This document shows, piece after piece, positions 33,924 through 42,667 of a stretch of DNA of 64,000 nt. Source of the DNA: Dyadobacter sp. (GTDB lineage: Bacteria > Bacteroidota > Bacteroidia > Cytophagales > Spirosomataceae); contig NZ_JAGIAS010000001.1 in assembly GCF_017744695.1 (NCBI RefSeq), positions 1,579,013-1,643,012 of the forward strand, written 5' to 3'. The position numbers and the translations under genes are program-made. Under the pieces are notes generated by a model. That model did not search any database, was not told the DNA's origin, and saw only the letters and a list, made by a program, of their open reading frames with translations. The first letter of the stretch is position 1, and each line of letters opens with the position of its first letter.

Positions 33924-34085
33924 ATGCAAAACGATGCCAAACATATCGACCTCGCCACAACCGGCAGGCAACCTTCCGACAGCGATTTCAATCGTATCAG
34001 CCGGTGGATCGAGCAACAAAAAATGGAGAAGGCTGCCGCATCAAAGGGTAAACCCGATAAAAAAGCGGTTGCTTCCTCGCGCTAA
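33924..34085 (+). CDS. Small basic protein of unknown function
   Basis: A 53-residue ORF starts at ATG 33924, 18 bases after the GNAT-like frame ends. It begins MQNDAKHIDLATTGRQPSD and ends with a Lys/Ala-rich tail (KAAASKGKPDKKAVASSR). The middle part SDFNRISRWIEQQKMEKA predicts an amphipathic helix. It lacks a signal peptide or TM segment. The short gap and same strand place it in one unit with the GNAT-like gene, as if it were a partner protein. Its stop directly abuts the convergent beta-lactamase-like gene. No function is known to me, and coding status rests on frame, context and composition. Confidence 0.55.
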   Translation: MQNDAKHIDLATTGRQPSDSDFNRISRWIEQQKMEKAAASKGKPDKKAVASSR

Positions 34086-35336
34086 TTAATGCGGCTCCGG
34101 ATGTTCCAGATACTGATGAAAGTCAACCTGCCGCATCCGCTTACCCCTTCCGGGATCCTTGTATTTTGAGAACGCCCAGAGCACATAGGAGGTAATATCT
34201 TCGTAAAAACCCGAGCGGATCGGGAACAGGCCGTCGCCATTGCGTAGTGCATTGGTAAAAAGGACGACGGTAATATCTTCCGGGCAATGCATCCATACGC
34301 TCCTGAAACCTTTCGGATTGATAGGTCCAAGACTCGAAAACCACCAGCCGTCATGATAGCTGAATTTCCCTTCCGGCATCACGGCGCTGTAACTACCCAA
34401 ACCGTTGTTCACAATTTCGTCACGAATGTCTTGTGTGATGACAGCATTGTTTTCGGGCGAAAAAAGCGCCGCGTACAGCTTTACACCCTCATTGGCCGTA
34501 AGATAAATACCATAACCGCCGGTCGTAGAGCTGAAATCCCCCGGATCGAAACCATATTCTCCCGAGTACGGGAAGTCATAGCCGAATGTAGGCGTAGGCA
34601 GACCATTTGAAAAGGGCGTGTCCAGCACCACTCCTGCCTTTTCGAAAATGTTTTTCCGGACATATTCCTCATATCCATCCACTGCGGACACCGCATCGTT
34701 GTTATCGTTACCTGTAAATTCCAGCCCGTTGATCGCCGGTATCAGCACCCTGAAAAGTCCGAAATTTGCATTCTGGTAGCAGCTCGATCCATGGTTTTCT
34801 TTTTTGATACCACTCTCAATAAGCAATTTCAAGCCGTACCAGACATTCTCGGTGAATGCACCATTTTTGCAATTTTCGCTCATGCCCACAATCCCGCTCG
34901 TGTGCGTGAGCAAATCTTCAAATGTAATGAGTTCGATATTCGGCCCTTTAACCCAGGTTTTGGGCAGATAATCGATGATTTTGTCGGTGGTTTTGATCCC
35001 TTTTTGTTTCGCCAATTTGAGGAAAGCAGCGGAAGTGATAGTCTTCGTCATACTCGCGATCTGCATTTTGGTATCGGCCGTTATGAGTTTATCCTCCTGT
35101 ATTTCAGCTTTTCTGGCGTAAAAACCGCCCACGCCAGTGCCGATCATCCGGTCCTTTTGGTACACCGCAAAGCTGTAACCGAAACCCTTTCCTTTCAGCG
35201 AATCGTCGAGGATTTTAACAAATTTCATGGCGGACTCTTCCTCTGGTACCGGGTCCGGGGCCTTGTCCTTCTTACAGGCGACAACAGTTGCGATGAAAAG
35301 GCAGGAGATGTAAATCAGTCGTAGATGTAGCTTCAT
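34086..35336 (-). CDS. Beta-lactamase-fold serine hydrolase lipoprotein
   Basis: This 416-residue lipoprotein belongs to the class C beta-lactamase/D-aminopeptidase superfamily (PF00144). ATG 35336 was chosen; it opens a lipoprotein signal with ATVVA-C (Cys21). The catalytic motifs are SMTK (Ser95, Lys98) in MQIASMTKTITSAAF, YQN (Tyr187-Asn189) and HDG in FSYHDGWW as the third motif. The length is near that of the family. Such proteins act in the periplasm or at the surface, often as esterases or peptidases on cell-wall or D-amino-acid compounds. Resistance is not implied. It is a single-gene unit, divergent from the phosphatase gene 96 bases away. Confidence 0.9.
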   Translation of the reverse strand: MKLHLRLIYISCLFIATVVACKKDKAPDPVPEEESAMKFVKILDDSLKGKGFGYSFAVYQKDRMIGTGVGGFYARKAEIQEDKLITADTKMQIASMTKTITSAAFLKLAKQKGIKTTDKIIDYLPKTWVKGPNIELITFEDLLTHTSGIVGMSENCKNGAFTENVWYGLKLLIESGIKKENHGSSCYQNANFGLFRVLIPAINGLEFTGNDNNDAVSAVDGYEEYVRKNIFEKAGVVLDTPFSNGLPTPTFGYDFPYSGEYGFDPGDFSSTTGGYGIYLTANEGVKLYAALFSPENNAVITQDIRDEIVNNGLGSYSAVMPEGKFSYHDGWWFSSLGPINPKGFRSVWMHCPEDITVVLFTNALRNGDGLFPIRSGFYEDITSYVLWAFSKYKDPGRGKRMRQVDFHQYLEHPEPH

Positions 35337-35432
35337 GGCGTTCAATATTATCAAAATGTAAAATGAAGATAGCAACTAGTCCGATTGCTTTCCAAACGGG
35401 TAATATTGTGACCAAATTTGCCATAGACTAAC

Positions 35433-36836
35433 ATGCAATCTTTCAATCATTTATACTCCAAATTCCTTATCGCGGGAATTCTACTAACTGCCGGGGCTGC
35501 AACCGGTTACGCACAGCAGAATAAAATATACCCACCTTCCGCCTTTCCCGACCGTATCATATTGGGCTACAAGGGAAACCCGGCTGTGTCCCAGGCTGTA
35601 AACTGGCGCACCGATTCGACCGTGACGACCGCCATTGCCGCAATTCATGAGGCAGATCCGTCACCTGATTTTCCGTCCAAGGCGCGTACGGTGCAGGCAG
35701 CTACACACCAGGTTGTGATCGACGGCAAAACGGTCCATTACCACGAAGCGAATTTCGCGGACCTGAAACCCGCCACGCAGTACGTTTACCGGGTCGGCGA
35801 TGGCAAGTCATGGAGTGAATGGTTCCATTTCAAAACGGCGTCCGACAAGCCGGAACCGGTTTCATTCCTCTATTTTGGGGACGCGCAAAACGATATTCGT
35901 TCGCTATGGTCCCGGGCCGTTCGCGGGGCGTTCGCGAATATGCCCAAAGCCAACCTCATGATCCACGCGGGTGACCTGATCAACAATTCCAATGTGGATT
36001 ACCAATGGGGTGAATGGTTCGAGGCCGGCGGCTGGATCAACGGCATGGTACCAAACCTGGCCACGCCCGGCAACCATGAATATTACCGCGACGAAAAACG
36101 TAACCTTTTCGTTTCAAAACACTGGAAACCACAGTTCGCACTACCTGAAAACGGCCCGGATGGCCTTTCGGAAACCACATATTACATCGATTACCAGGGC
36201 GTCCGCTTCATTTCACTCGATTCGCAGGCGGCCATACTTGATTCGACGACCATGAAGAAGCAGGCTGCATGGTTCGAGCAGGTCACAACCAACAATCCGA
36301 ACCGCTGGACGATCGTGGTGCATCACCATCCTATTTACTCCACCAAAAATGGCCGTGATAACGACGAATGGCGGGCTACCATGGAGCCGTTATACAAAAA
36401 GCACAAGGTGGACATCGTGCTGCAAGGCCATGACCACACTTACGGACGCGGGCTGAACATTCCGGTAGGCCAGAGCCGTAAAAAACCCGATGGACCCATT
36501 TATGTGGTATCGGTGAGCGGCCCTAAAATGTATGACATTGGCTTGCAAAACTGGATGGACCGGGCCGCTTCGAATACGCAACTGTATCAGGCTATCACGG
36601 TTGACCACGACAAACTTGCCTTCAAGGCATTTACCGTCAACGGCGATTTGTACGACGCATTTGATTTGAACAAGGATAAAAATGGCGTCAATACGCTGGT
36701 TGAGCTTTCAAACACCCTGAAAATGAAAGAACGGCTCGATCTGCCGGAACATTACCTGAAAACTTTCAAGGAAGAAGAGTTGAAAGAATACAACCTGCGT
36801 TACCAGGAGTATAAAAAACGCAAAGGTATTAAGTAG
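35433..36836 (+). CDS. Secreted purple-acid-phosphatase-like metallophosphoesterase
   Basis: The protein has 467 residues with a signal peptide (ending GYAQ). An N-terminal fibronectin-like domain (about 35-135: RIILGYKGNPAVSQAVNWRTD...ATQYVYRVGDGKSWSEWFHF) is followed by a calcineurin-type phosphoesterase domain. The metal-site motifs are YFGDAQND, HAGDLINN, GNHEY, VVHHHPIY and GHDHTYGR. This set matches purple acid phosphatases, with a dinuclear metal site. It would release phosphate from organic phosphate outside the inner membrane. The last 70 residues, rich in Lys, Glu and Tyr, extend beyond the enzyme domain. It is monocistronic and terminated by a shared hairpin. Confidence 0.92.
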   Translation: MQSFNHLYSKFLIAGILLTAGAATGYAQQNKIYPPSAFPDRIILGYKGNPAVSQAVNWRTDSTVTTAIAAIHEADPSPDFPSKARTVQAATHQVVIDGKTVHYHEANFADLKPATQYVYRVGDGKSWSEWFHFKTASDKPEPVSFLYFGDAQNDIRSLWSRAVRGAFANMPKANLMIHAGDLINNSNVDYQWGEWFEAGGWINGMVPNLATPGNHEYYRDEKRNLFVSKHWKPQFALPENGPDGLSETTYYIDYQGVRFISLDSQAAILDSTTMKKQAAWFEQVTTNNPNRWTIVVHHHPIYSTKNGRDNDEWRATMEPLYKKHKVDIVLQGHDHTYGRGLNIPVGQSRKKPDGPIYVVSVSGPKMYDIGLQNWMDRAASNTQLYQAITVDHDKLAFKAFTVNGDLYDAFDLNKDKNGVNTLVELSNTLKMKERLDLPEHYLKTFKEEELKEYNLRYQEYKKRKGIK

Positions 36837-36849
36837 GATAACCAAGCAA

Positions 36850-36889
36850 TAAAAGGCTGGCATTCGCACTGAAATGCCAGCCTTTTTAC
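36850..36889. terminator. Bidirectional terminator between the phosphatase and beta-helix genes
   Basis: AAAGGCTGGCATT and AATGCCAGCCTTTTT flank a short loop, with A- and T-runs on either side. It serves the two convergent genes. Confidence 0.9.
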
Positions 36890-39873
36890 TACTTCAACTT
36901 CACTGCATACAATGTATTACGACCGGTAATGAAAAGCGTATCGCCTGCTACCGTCACCGTCGAGGGCCTTTCCGGTGTTTCAATCATATTGATTTCCCTC
37001 CCGGAAGGATCGAACACATACACCTGGCCATCCGCGATATAAACGTTACCCCGGCTATCCACCGCAGCGCTGAATTCCCCTTTTTCAGCGAACAACTGAG
37101 GTTCTGACAAATGCCCTTGCGATCCTACATTGAACCGGACAGTTCTTTTCAAATACTCGTCGGCACCGTACAGCACTTTTCCCGGATAGCCCTCCACCAA
37201 TGCATTCGACCGTGCCAGGTCGTAAACTACCGGCACGATCGTCACGCCATCCGGTGCCAGCCAGCATTCTTTGAACTGGTTGGTGCTCACTTTCAAAAAA
37301 TCGCCCGAATCTCGGCGACGATTCGAAGGATTAAGTGTTTTGACAATGCCCGTCACTTTTTCAACAGGTATTTTTTGAAGCAAATGCATGGATTCCTCAG
37401 GCTGATCAGGATTCATGGCGTACACCAATGTCCCGAAACCGCTGTTTCCCCAGCCGCTGAACGACGTACCGGCAGCATCGGGCGGATTCGGGAATGCCTC
37501 AGGTTGCCCGGCGATGAGGTAACCTGGTTTAGGGGCATATTTAAACACCACGATCAGATTATCCTTCGTATCGACACCCAGCGAAAGCGGTTCCCATGGA
37601 AAATCGGCCACGAGGCTTAACTTATTCGTTTCGGCCGACCATTTATAAATCCTCCGCGCCCGCGATTCGCTGAAATACACATTCCCCTTGCTATCATGAC
37701 AAATGCCGTCCGCAAACTCGAAGCCTTTGGCCAGTTGCATAGCTTTACCGATCTGTAAATCAATAGCACGCGATTGGGGATTATCCATGACCAACCTGTT
37801 GAATTCCCACGGGCGCACCTCCATATCTGTATTCACATCGTATAATGGCACTGTCGACGGGTATTTAGTCTGACTGTAATTATGCACATTCAAAAATTCC
37901 AGCTTCCTGTTGTTCCAGGAGCGGATTGAATGCGGATAAGGCGTACTCACGCGGATTACACGGAACATATAGAGGTTGGCAAACAGCATGTTATCGCAAG
38001 ATTCGATTTCCAGCGGCTGGCAACCCGAACTTTCCTTGCTCTCCTCTTCGAGCTGCAATGCATAAACCTTCCAGTTTGACACATTTTTAAACCGCACCTC
38101 ATTACGCACATGGTGCTCTACCGACATCGCATACACGCGCCCCGGCGTGGACGTGTTCGACACATATGTGCCCGCAGATGCGAAGGTATTCGCAGTCCAG
38201 ATGTTCTTAAATGTGCCACCGCCGCCATTAGTTATCCAAAGGCTCCAATACTGCGTGTCCCAATGCTGTTCATTACCCACATGCGACGAGTTGTTCAAAA
38301 CCTCCTGCCCCGGTCGTTGCCGTGCAATGTTACCATGCCCACCCAGGAACTTCACATCATTCACATAGGAACTGGCGCCTGCCATCCATTTCAACCCTAC
38401 TGCCCGCGTATTGCTCGCTGCCGTTGAAATGCCTATGCCCGTAAGGATATTGTTTCCGCCTTGCGACGATTCCACCATCGGTTTTGGTGGCCCGAAGCTT
38501 CCGAATGCCTCCGTGTTATCCTGCAAAATGAACTGGGTAGAAACCGGGTTGAGACCGATCAACACCGTCTTTTCTCGCAATTTCAGCGTTTCGGTAATGC
38601 GGTACCACCCTTGTGGAACGTAGATCGCCTCATGCAGGTCGATAGCTGCTTGAATAGCCCTGGTATCGTCGGTAACGCCATCGCCTTTTGCGCCCAGTGT
38701 TTTAAGGTTTACCCAGGTATTGATATCGGGGAAAGCCGGAATGTCCTTTGCCGCCGCCGCTGATTCGGTTTTGAGCGTTTCGATGTCCTTTGTGGTCATA
38801 TGCACCGGCTTTGCATTGATCGCCGCCATTTGCAAACCGTGATTCAGGCTCTTCACCCGGTACATCTCCCCCTGCCCCGTAATTTGTTTTCCGCTCATGC
38901 GAAAATGTACCAGCACAGGTACTTTTTTGCAATTGACATTCCGCAAACTGACCTGGGTATACGCATTATTCTCATTGCTGATCACCAATGCCGGGCCGCT
39001 TACGTTTTCAAAGCGGCTGTCTTCCATAAACAGCTTTTCATAAAAATTGGGATTGACTTCGAGCACCGTCGGTACATTCTTTACAGTCATCCGCACGATC
39101 GTCAGCCCGGATTCCTGCGAACGGATCGCCGCTTTCCGCTGCCCTTCGAACCAGGTGTCGACCATCATAAACTGCCAACCCGGCGACGGTTTGAAAGTAT
39201 AAATGCCGTAGTCGCCCCCGAAAAAGCGTACATCTTCCATTTCGTTACCCACATCGAACATCCCCGCTTTGCCTGTGCCCGCGTGGATATCGACGTGCGA
39301 AATAAAGCTGTGCTGCGCGAAATGCGTCCGCAATGCCACGGCCGACGGGTTACCCACGCCAATTCGCAGATCCACGTTCGACATCGCACTATAAAACGTA
39401 CTTGCGCCGGCATCCGGCACCGGCTGCCCTTCCTTCGGGATCGAGGACGTGAACCAGAACATATATTTGGCATTGCCTTTGTCCTGCGGATATTCCTCCT
39501 GGAAGCCGGGTGCGTTATCTGCGAGCACGATCAGCGGCCGCCTCTTTCCATAACCGATCACACGTACGGCTGTGGGAATGTAAATCGTCTTACTGATCTT
39601 GTAAGTGCCTTCCGGAATAAAGACAATACCGAAATTGTAATTGATTTTCACCTCATTGATAGCCCGTTGCAGTTCAGCAGAAACGTCCGTTTGGCCATCA
39701 TTGGTGATTTTGAAATTTTCAGGGGTAAAATAAGTGGCGTCCCCGTCGTCCAGCCGTGTCTGATAAAACGATTTGCTTTCAGGCACCGGGTTAGTTTTCG
39801 ACTTTTTCTTTTGCGTAAAGCCGATTTGCTGCGCCAAAATCATCAGCGCGAGCATTAATATTCTGTTCAGCAT
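36889..39873 (-). CDS. Secreted double beta-helix protein with C-terminal propeller
   Basis: This 994-residue exported protein has a signal peptide ending IGFTQ. The first right-handed beta-helix domain (about 45-330) has the pectate-lyase-3 style opening DVSAELQRAINEVKIN...IVFIPEGTYKIS. A second begins near residue 395 (LGAKGDGVTDDTRAIQAAIDLHEAIYVPQGWYRIT), the classic GH28/pectate-lyase superfamily start. The last 280 residues have SMP-30/NHL-like blades (GICHDSKGNVYFSESRARRIYKW, AVDSRGNVYIADGQVYVF). Two glycan-lyase-type helices fused to a propeller is an uncommon order. It is last in an operon with a ThuA-like and a CocE-like hydrolase. A role in breakdown of plant or other polysaccharides is likely but unproven; catalytic residues were not assigned. 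Confidence 0.8.
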   Translation of the reverse strand: MLNRILMLALMILAQQIGFTQKKKSKTNPVPESKSFYQTRLDDGDATYFTPENFKITNDGQTDVSAELQRAINEVKINYNFGIVFIPEGTYKISKTIYIPTAVRVIGYGKRRPLIVLADNAPGFQEEYPQDKGNAKYMFWFTSSIPKEGQPVPDAGASTFYSAMSNVDLRIGVGNPSAVALRTHFAQHSFISHVDIHAGTGKAGMFDVGNEMEDVRFFGGDYGIYTFKPSPGWQFMMVDTWFEGQRKAAIRSQESGLTIVRMTVKNVPTVLEVNPNFYEKLFMEDSRFENVSGPALVISNENNAYTQVSLRNVNCKKVPVLVHFRMSGKQITGQGEMYRVKSLNHGLQMAAINAKPVHMTTKDIETLKTESAAAAKDIPAFPDINTWVNLKTLGAKGDGVTDDTRAIQAAIDLHEAIYVPQGWYRITETLKLREKTVLIGLNPVSTQFILQDNTEAFGSFGPPKPMVESSQGGNNILTGIGISTAASNTRAVGLKWMAGASSYVNDVKFLGGHGNIARQRPGQEVLNNSSHVGNEQHWDTQYWSLWITNGGGGTFKNIWTANTFASAGTYVSNTSTPGRVYAMSVEHHVRNEVRFKNVSNWKVYALQLEEESKESSGCQPLEIESCDNMLFANLYMFRVIRVSTPYPHSIRSWNNRKLEFLNVHNYSQTKYPSTVPLYDVNTDMEVRPWEFNRLVMDNPQSRAIDLQIGKAMQLAKGFEFADGICHDSKGNVYFSESRARRIYKWSAETNKLSLVADFPWEPLSLGVDTKDNLIVVFKYAPKPGYLIAGQPEAFPNPPDAAGTSFSGWGNSGFGTLVYAMNPDQPEESMHLLQKIPVEKVTGIVKTLNPSNRRRDSGDFLKVSTNQFKECWLAPDGVTIVPVVYDLARSNALVEGYPGKVLYGADEYLKRTVRFNVGSQGHLSEPQLFAEKGEFSAAVDSRGNVYIADGQVYVFDPSGREINMIETPERPSTVTVAGDTLFITGRNTLYAVKLK

Positions 39874-39879
39874 ATCCGT

Positions 39880-40656
39880 CTATTTTTGGGCGGCCCAGAG
39901 AATGGCGTTTTTGAAAATGGTTTTATACACGGCGCTTTCGAACAGTACCGGCGAATGGCCCATAAAAATGTACACATTCTTCGCCTTCTTTCTCGGGTTC
40001 GACCATACGACCGGATGGTCGCCCATTTTGATCTTCGAATCAGGCTGGTAAGTCGATTCGTCGACACTCGCGATCACATTCACGCTGGCACGTGGACTTT
40101 TATCGTAGATATACCACTCTTCTTTTTGGACCGGAAACGACGCCGGTACGCCTCTCATAATCGGGTGCTTGCTATTTTCCACTTTCACCGTCGCCGCAGC
40201 GAAATCGGCAATGTAGTTTTTGTAGCGAATACCGCCCATAAAATCCGAGAACCACGGCCATATTTTGTAGCCGTCAAACTCTCCCAGCAAGGTAGCGTGG
40301 TGAAAACCGATCCAGCCGCCCCGCCCTTCGTCGATATACTTTTCAAATGCCGCAGCCGCTTCCGGTTTCCAAGCATAAGGCACATAGTCTAGCTGGATAA
40401 TGAGCTGATATTGGGCCAGAAATGCCTCGTTGACCGGATCCGTTTTATCAATATAGTCGATACTGAAATGCTCTTTGGCAGCCAGGGAATCCAGCCACGG
40501 GCGGGCGGCTTTGGAATATGCGATGTGGTGCCCGCCTGGCTCGGCCATGGCCAGCGCGCGAAACCTGGGCTTCGTTTGTGCCCAGGCGGCCGCCGTGCCG
40601 GCGAGCAGCCACAGCGCGACGTAACAAACCGGGATTTTCCGGAATACTCTTTTCAT
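39880..40656 (-). CDS. ThuA-like secreted protein
   Basis: This 258-residue protein has a signal peptide (MKRVFRKIPVCYVALWLLAGTAAAWAQ) and a ThuA domain, a class I glutamine amidotransferase-like fold of unclear chemistry. Family features: HHIAYSKAARPWLDSLA at the start, YQLIIQLDYVPYAWKPEAAAAFEKYIDEGRGGWIGFHHA and the end VVWSNPRKKAKNVYIFMGHSPVLF. ThuA proteins are linked to trehalose and related sugar use in some bacteria and are very common in Bacteroidota polysaccharide loci. It lies 6 bases from the beta-helix gene downstream and 46 from the CocE-like gene upstream, so the three form one operon. Confidence 0.88.
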   Translation of the reverse strand: MKRVFRKIPVCYVALWLLAGTAAAWAQTKPRFRALAMAEPGGHHIAYSKAARPWLDSLAAKEHFSIDYIDKTDPVNEAFLAQYQLIIQLDYVPYAWKPEAAAAFEKYIDEGRGGWIGFHHATLLGEFDGYKIWPWFSDFMGGIRYKNYIADFAAATVKVENSKHPIMRGVPASFPVQKEEWYIYDKSPRASVNVIASVDESTYQPDSKIKMGDHPVVWSNPRKKAKNVYIFMGHSPVLFESAVYKTIFKNAILWAAQK

Positions 40657-40702
40657 TGGATTTAAGATTAAGGGATTTAGGATTTAAAGGGCATTCCTAT
40701 TA

Positions 40703-42574
40703 TCAGCGCATTACCGGCAATGTAATGCTACTGGGGTTCTTCGCATCGTGATGGATCGTGATCCGCGATTTTTGAAAATCCGACTCGGATGCTTCGAAGA
40801 TGTTCACGAATTTCTGTGGGTTACGGTCTACCAATGGGAACCAGCTGCTTTGTATTTGTACCATTACACGGTGACCTTTTTTAAATGTATGCGCTACTTC
40901 GTTCAGTTTCATAGTGACCTTTTCGATTTTGTCTTTTACAAAAGGCTCCGGTTTCGAGAAGCTGTTCCGGAATTTCCCACGCAACACTTCGGCCCGTACC
41001 ATTTGCTGGTAACCATCCATGACGATCGGCTTATCGCCTTCATTCGGGGCCGGCACCGTCGATCCGGCGGGCCATACGTCGATCACCTTCACGATGAAAT
41101 CCGCGTCCGAGCCGGTCATAGACACCATCAGGTTGGCCACGATTTCACCGGTTAACGTCAAATCTTCCATCAATGTGTCGGTCTGGAAACTTACCACGTC
41201 AGGACGGCGCGAGGCAAACCGCTGGTCTTCGGCCATGTACTCATTGTTTCGGTGCCCGCTGATGACGTTCGTGTAAGGTACCGGCTTCGCGGGGTCGCTT
41301 TCGTAAGTCGTGGAGCCACTTGCATTGCCTTGCTTTTGTGACGACAAACTCCCTTTCTCCCCAAAATAGTAGGAAACAGGCGCACTATTCTTCGGCGGCC
41401 AGACCTCATAGTGTCGCCATTGATTGGAGCCGGTTTCGAAAACAGTTACCTCCGGTTGATCAAAGGCCCCTTTGCCTTTGAGGTAAAAATTAAAAAATCG
41501 GGTCTCTATTTCTTCCTGATAATACCTGTTTACATCGGTACCAAACTGGTATTGCGCAAAGCGCTTCCAGGCCCGTGCTGCCCAGCCACCGTGCGTCCAG
41601 GGGCCCATTACCAGCCGGTTGTTGTTGCCCGGACTTTGCTTTTCGATCGCCGCGTAAGTTTTCAATGCGCCGTACAAGTCCTCCGCGTCGAACCAACCGC
41701 CTACTACCAGCACCGCCGGCTTGATGTTTTTCAAATGGTTCTTGATATTCCGCGACTGCCAGAATTCGTCGTACACCGGATGTGCGGTGGTCTGTCGCCA
41801 AATACAATTCGGATCGGCGAAATACGGGGCCGCATTGCTCTTTTTCAACGGGCCGAAATCAAGGAAATACTTGTAAGCGTCATTATACTCCGCATTGAAA
41901 TGGCTCTTATAATTCGTCCCATCATTGCTTTTGGGACCGTCGAAGCCGCTGTAAAAACCAAAATTATCCATCAAAAAGAACGCCCCGTTATGGTAGCAGT
42001 CGTCGCCGATAAACTCATCGGACATGGGCGCCTGCGGCGAAACGGCCGCCATGGCAGGGTGCGCATTCGGCAATCCCGCAGAAGAATAGTAGCCCGGAAA
42101 CGAAATACCCCATTGGCCCACCTTTCCATTGTTTTTGGTATTCTTCAAAAGCCATTCGATGGTGTCATAAGTATCGCTCGACTCGTCCACATCTTTGTTA
42201 CTCTTCTTGTTTTCGATCGCGGGCGTCATTTCGCGGAAATTACCTTCGCTTTTGTAGCGGCCGCGTGCATCCTGGTACACAAAAATGTATTTTTCGCGCA
42301 TCAGGTAACCATTAGGCCCCAGCGTGCGGCGGTAGCTGTTCTCCCCGTAGGGCCTCACGGAATACGGCGTGCGCTGCATGATGATCGGGTAGGCCTGCGA
42401 ATCGTCTTTGGGAGTGTAAATGGCCGTGAATAGTTTCACACCATCCCGCATGGAAATGTAATGCTCTGTTTTGGTGTAATTGGCTTTGACCCAGCTTGTA
42501 TCCTGGACTGAATTTTGAGCGATAGCCGCCCATGATAAAAGGCATAGCAAATAGAACAATACACTTCTCTTCAT
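40703..42574 (-). CDS. CocE/NonD-family X-Pro dipeptidyl-peptidase-like hydrolase
   Basis: This 623-residue exported alpha/beta hydrolase has a signal peptide ending AAIAQ. The S15-like N-domain has YISMRDGVKLFTAIYTPKDD and the nucleophile elbow GQWGISFPGYYSSAGLPNAHPAM (Ser in GxSxxG). A lid region and the C-terminal jelly-roll (RPDVVSFQTDTLMEDLTLTGEIVANLMVSMTG) are typical for CocE/X-prolyl peptidases. Reported members cleave esters such as cocaine or acyl-peptides; many are uncharacterised. It is the first gene of the three-gene operon, so its substrate may be linked to what the ThuA-like and beta-helix proteins process. A -7 match precedes it. Confidence 0.9.
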   Translation of the reverse strand: MKRSVLFYLLCLLSWAAIAQNSVQDTSWVKANYTKTEHYISMRDGVKLFTAIYTPKDDSQAYPIIMQRTPYSVRPYGENSYRRTLGPNGYLMREKYIFVYQDARGRYKSEGNFREMTPAIENKKSNKDVDESSDTYDTIEWLLKNTKNNGKVGQWGISFPGYYSSAGLPNAHPAMAAVSPQAPMSDEFIGDDCYHNGAFFLMDNFGFYSGFDGPKSNDGTNYKSHFNAEYNDAYKYFLDFGPLKKSNAAPYFADPNCIWRQTTAHPVYDEFWQSRNIKNHLKNIKPAVLVVGGWFDAEDLYGALKTYAAIEKQSPGNNNRLVMGPWTHGGWAARAWKRFAQYQFGTDVNRYYQEEIETRFFNFYLKGKGAFDQPEVTVFETGSNQWRHYEVWPPKNSAPVSYYFGEKGSLSSQKQGNASGSTTYESDPAKPVPYTNVISGHRNNEYMAEDQRFASRRPDVVSFQTDTLMEDLTLTGEIVANLMVSMTGSDADFIVKVIDVWPAGSTVPAPNEGDKPIVMDGYQQMVRAEVLRGKFRNSFSKPEPFVKDKIEKVTMKLNEVAHTFKKGHRVMVQIQSSWFPLVDRNPQKFVNIFEASESDFQKSRITIHHDAKNPSSITLPVMR

Positions 42575-42605
42575 GACGCTTTGGTTTTGTTTGTTTTAGT
42601 AAATT

Positions 42606-42613
42606 CAAAAATA
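42606..42613 (-). promoter_or_regulatory. -7 element (TATTTTTG) of the hydrolase operon
   Basis: The minus strand reads TATTTTTG, an exact TAnnTTTG match 31 bases before the ATG of the CocE-like gene. A TGG instead of TTG lies 21 bases further upstream. Confidence 0.35.
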
Positions 42614-42667
42614 CGTAAGAAACCGTACATTCGTCCAGTTTAAACTTTCACCACTCCTCCACATGCT

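Noticed and set aside
38800..39858. Open frame of 352 codons opposite the beta-helix gene
   Set aside because: The minus-strand protein has a signal peptide and repeats of known type; the plus-strand frame is a His/Arg-rich shadow.
41411..42433. Open frame of 340 codons opposite the CocE-like gene
   Set aside because: It is antisense to an enzyme with clear catalytic motifs, and no family features are visible.
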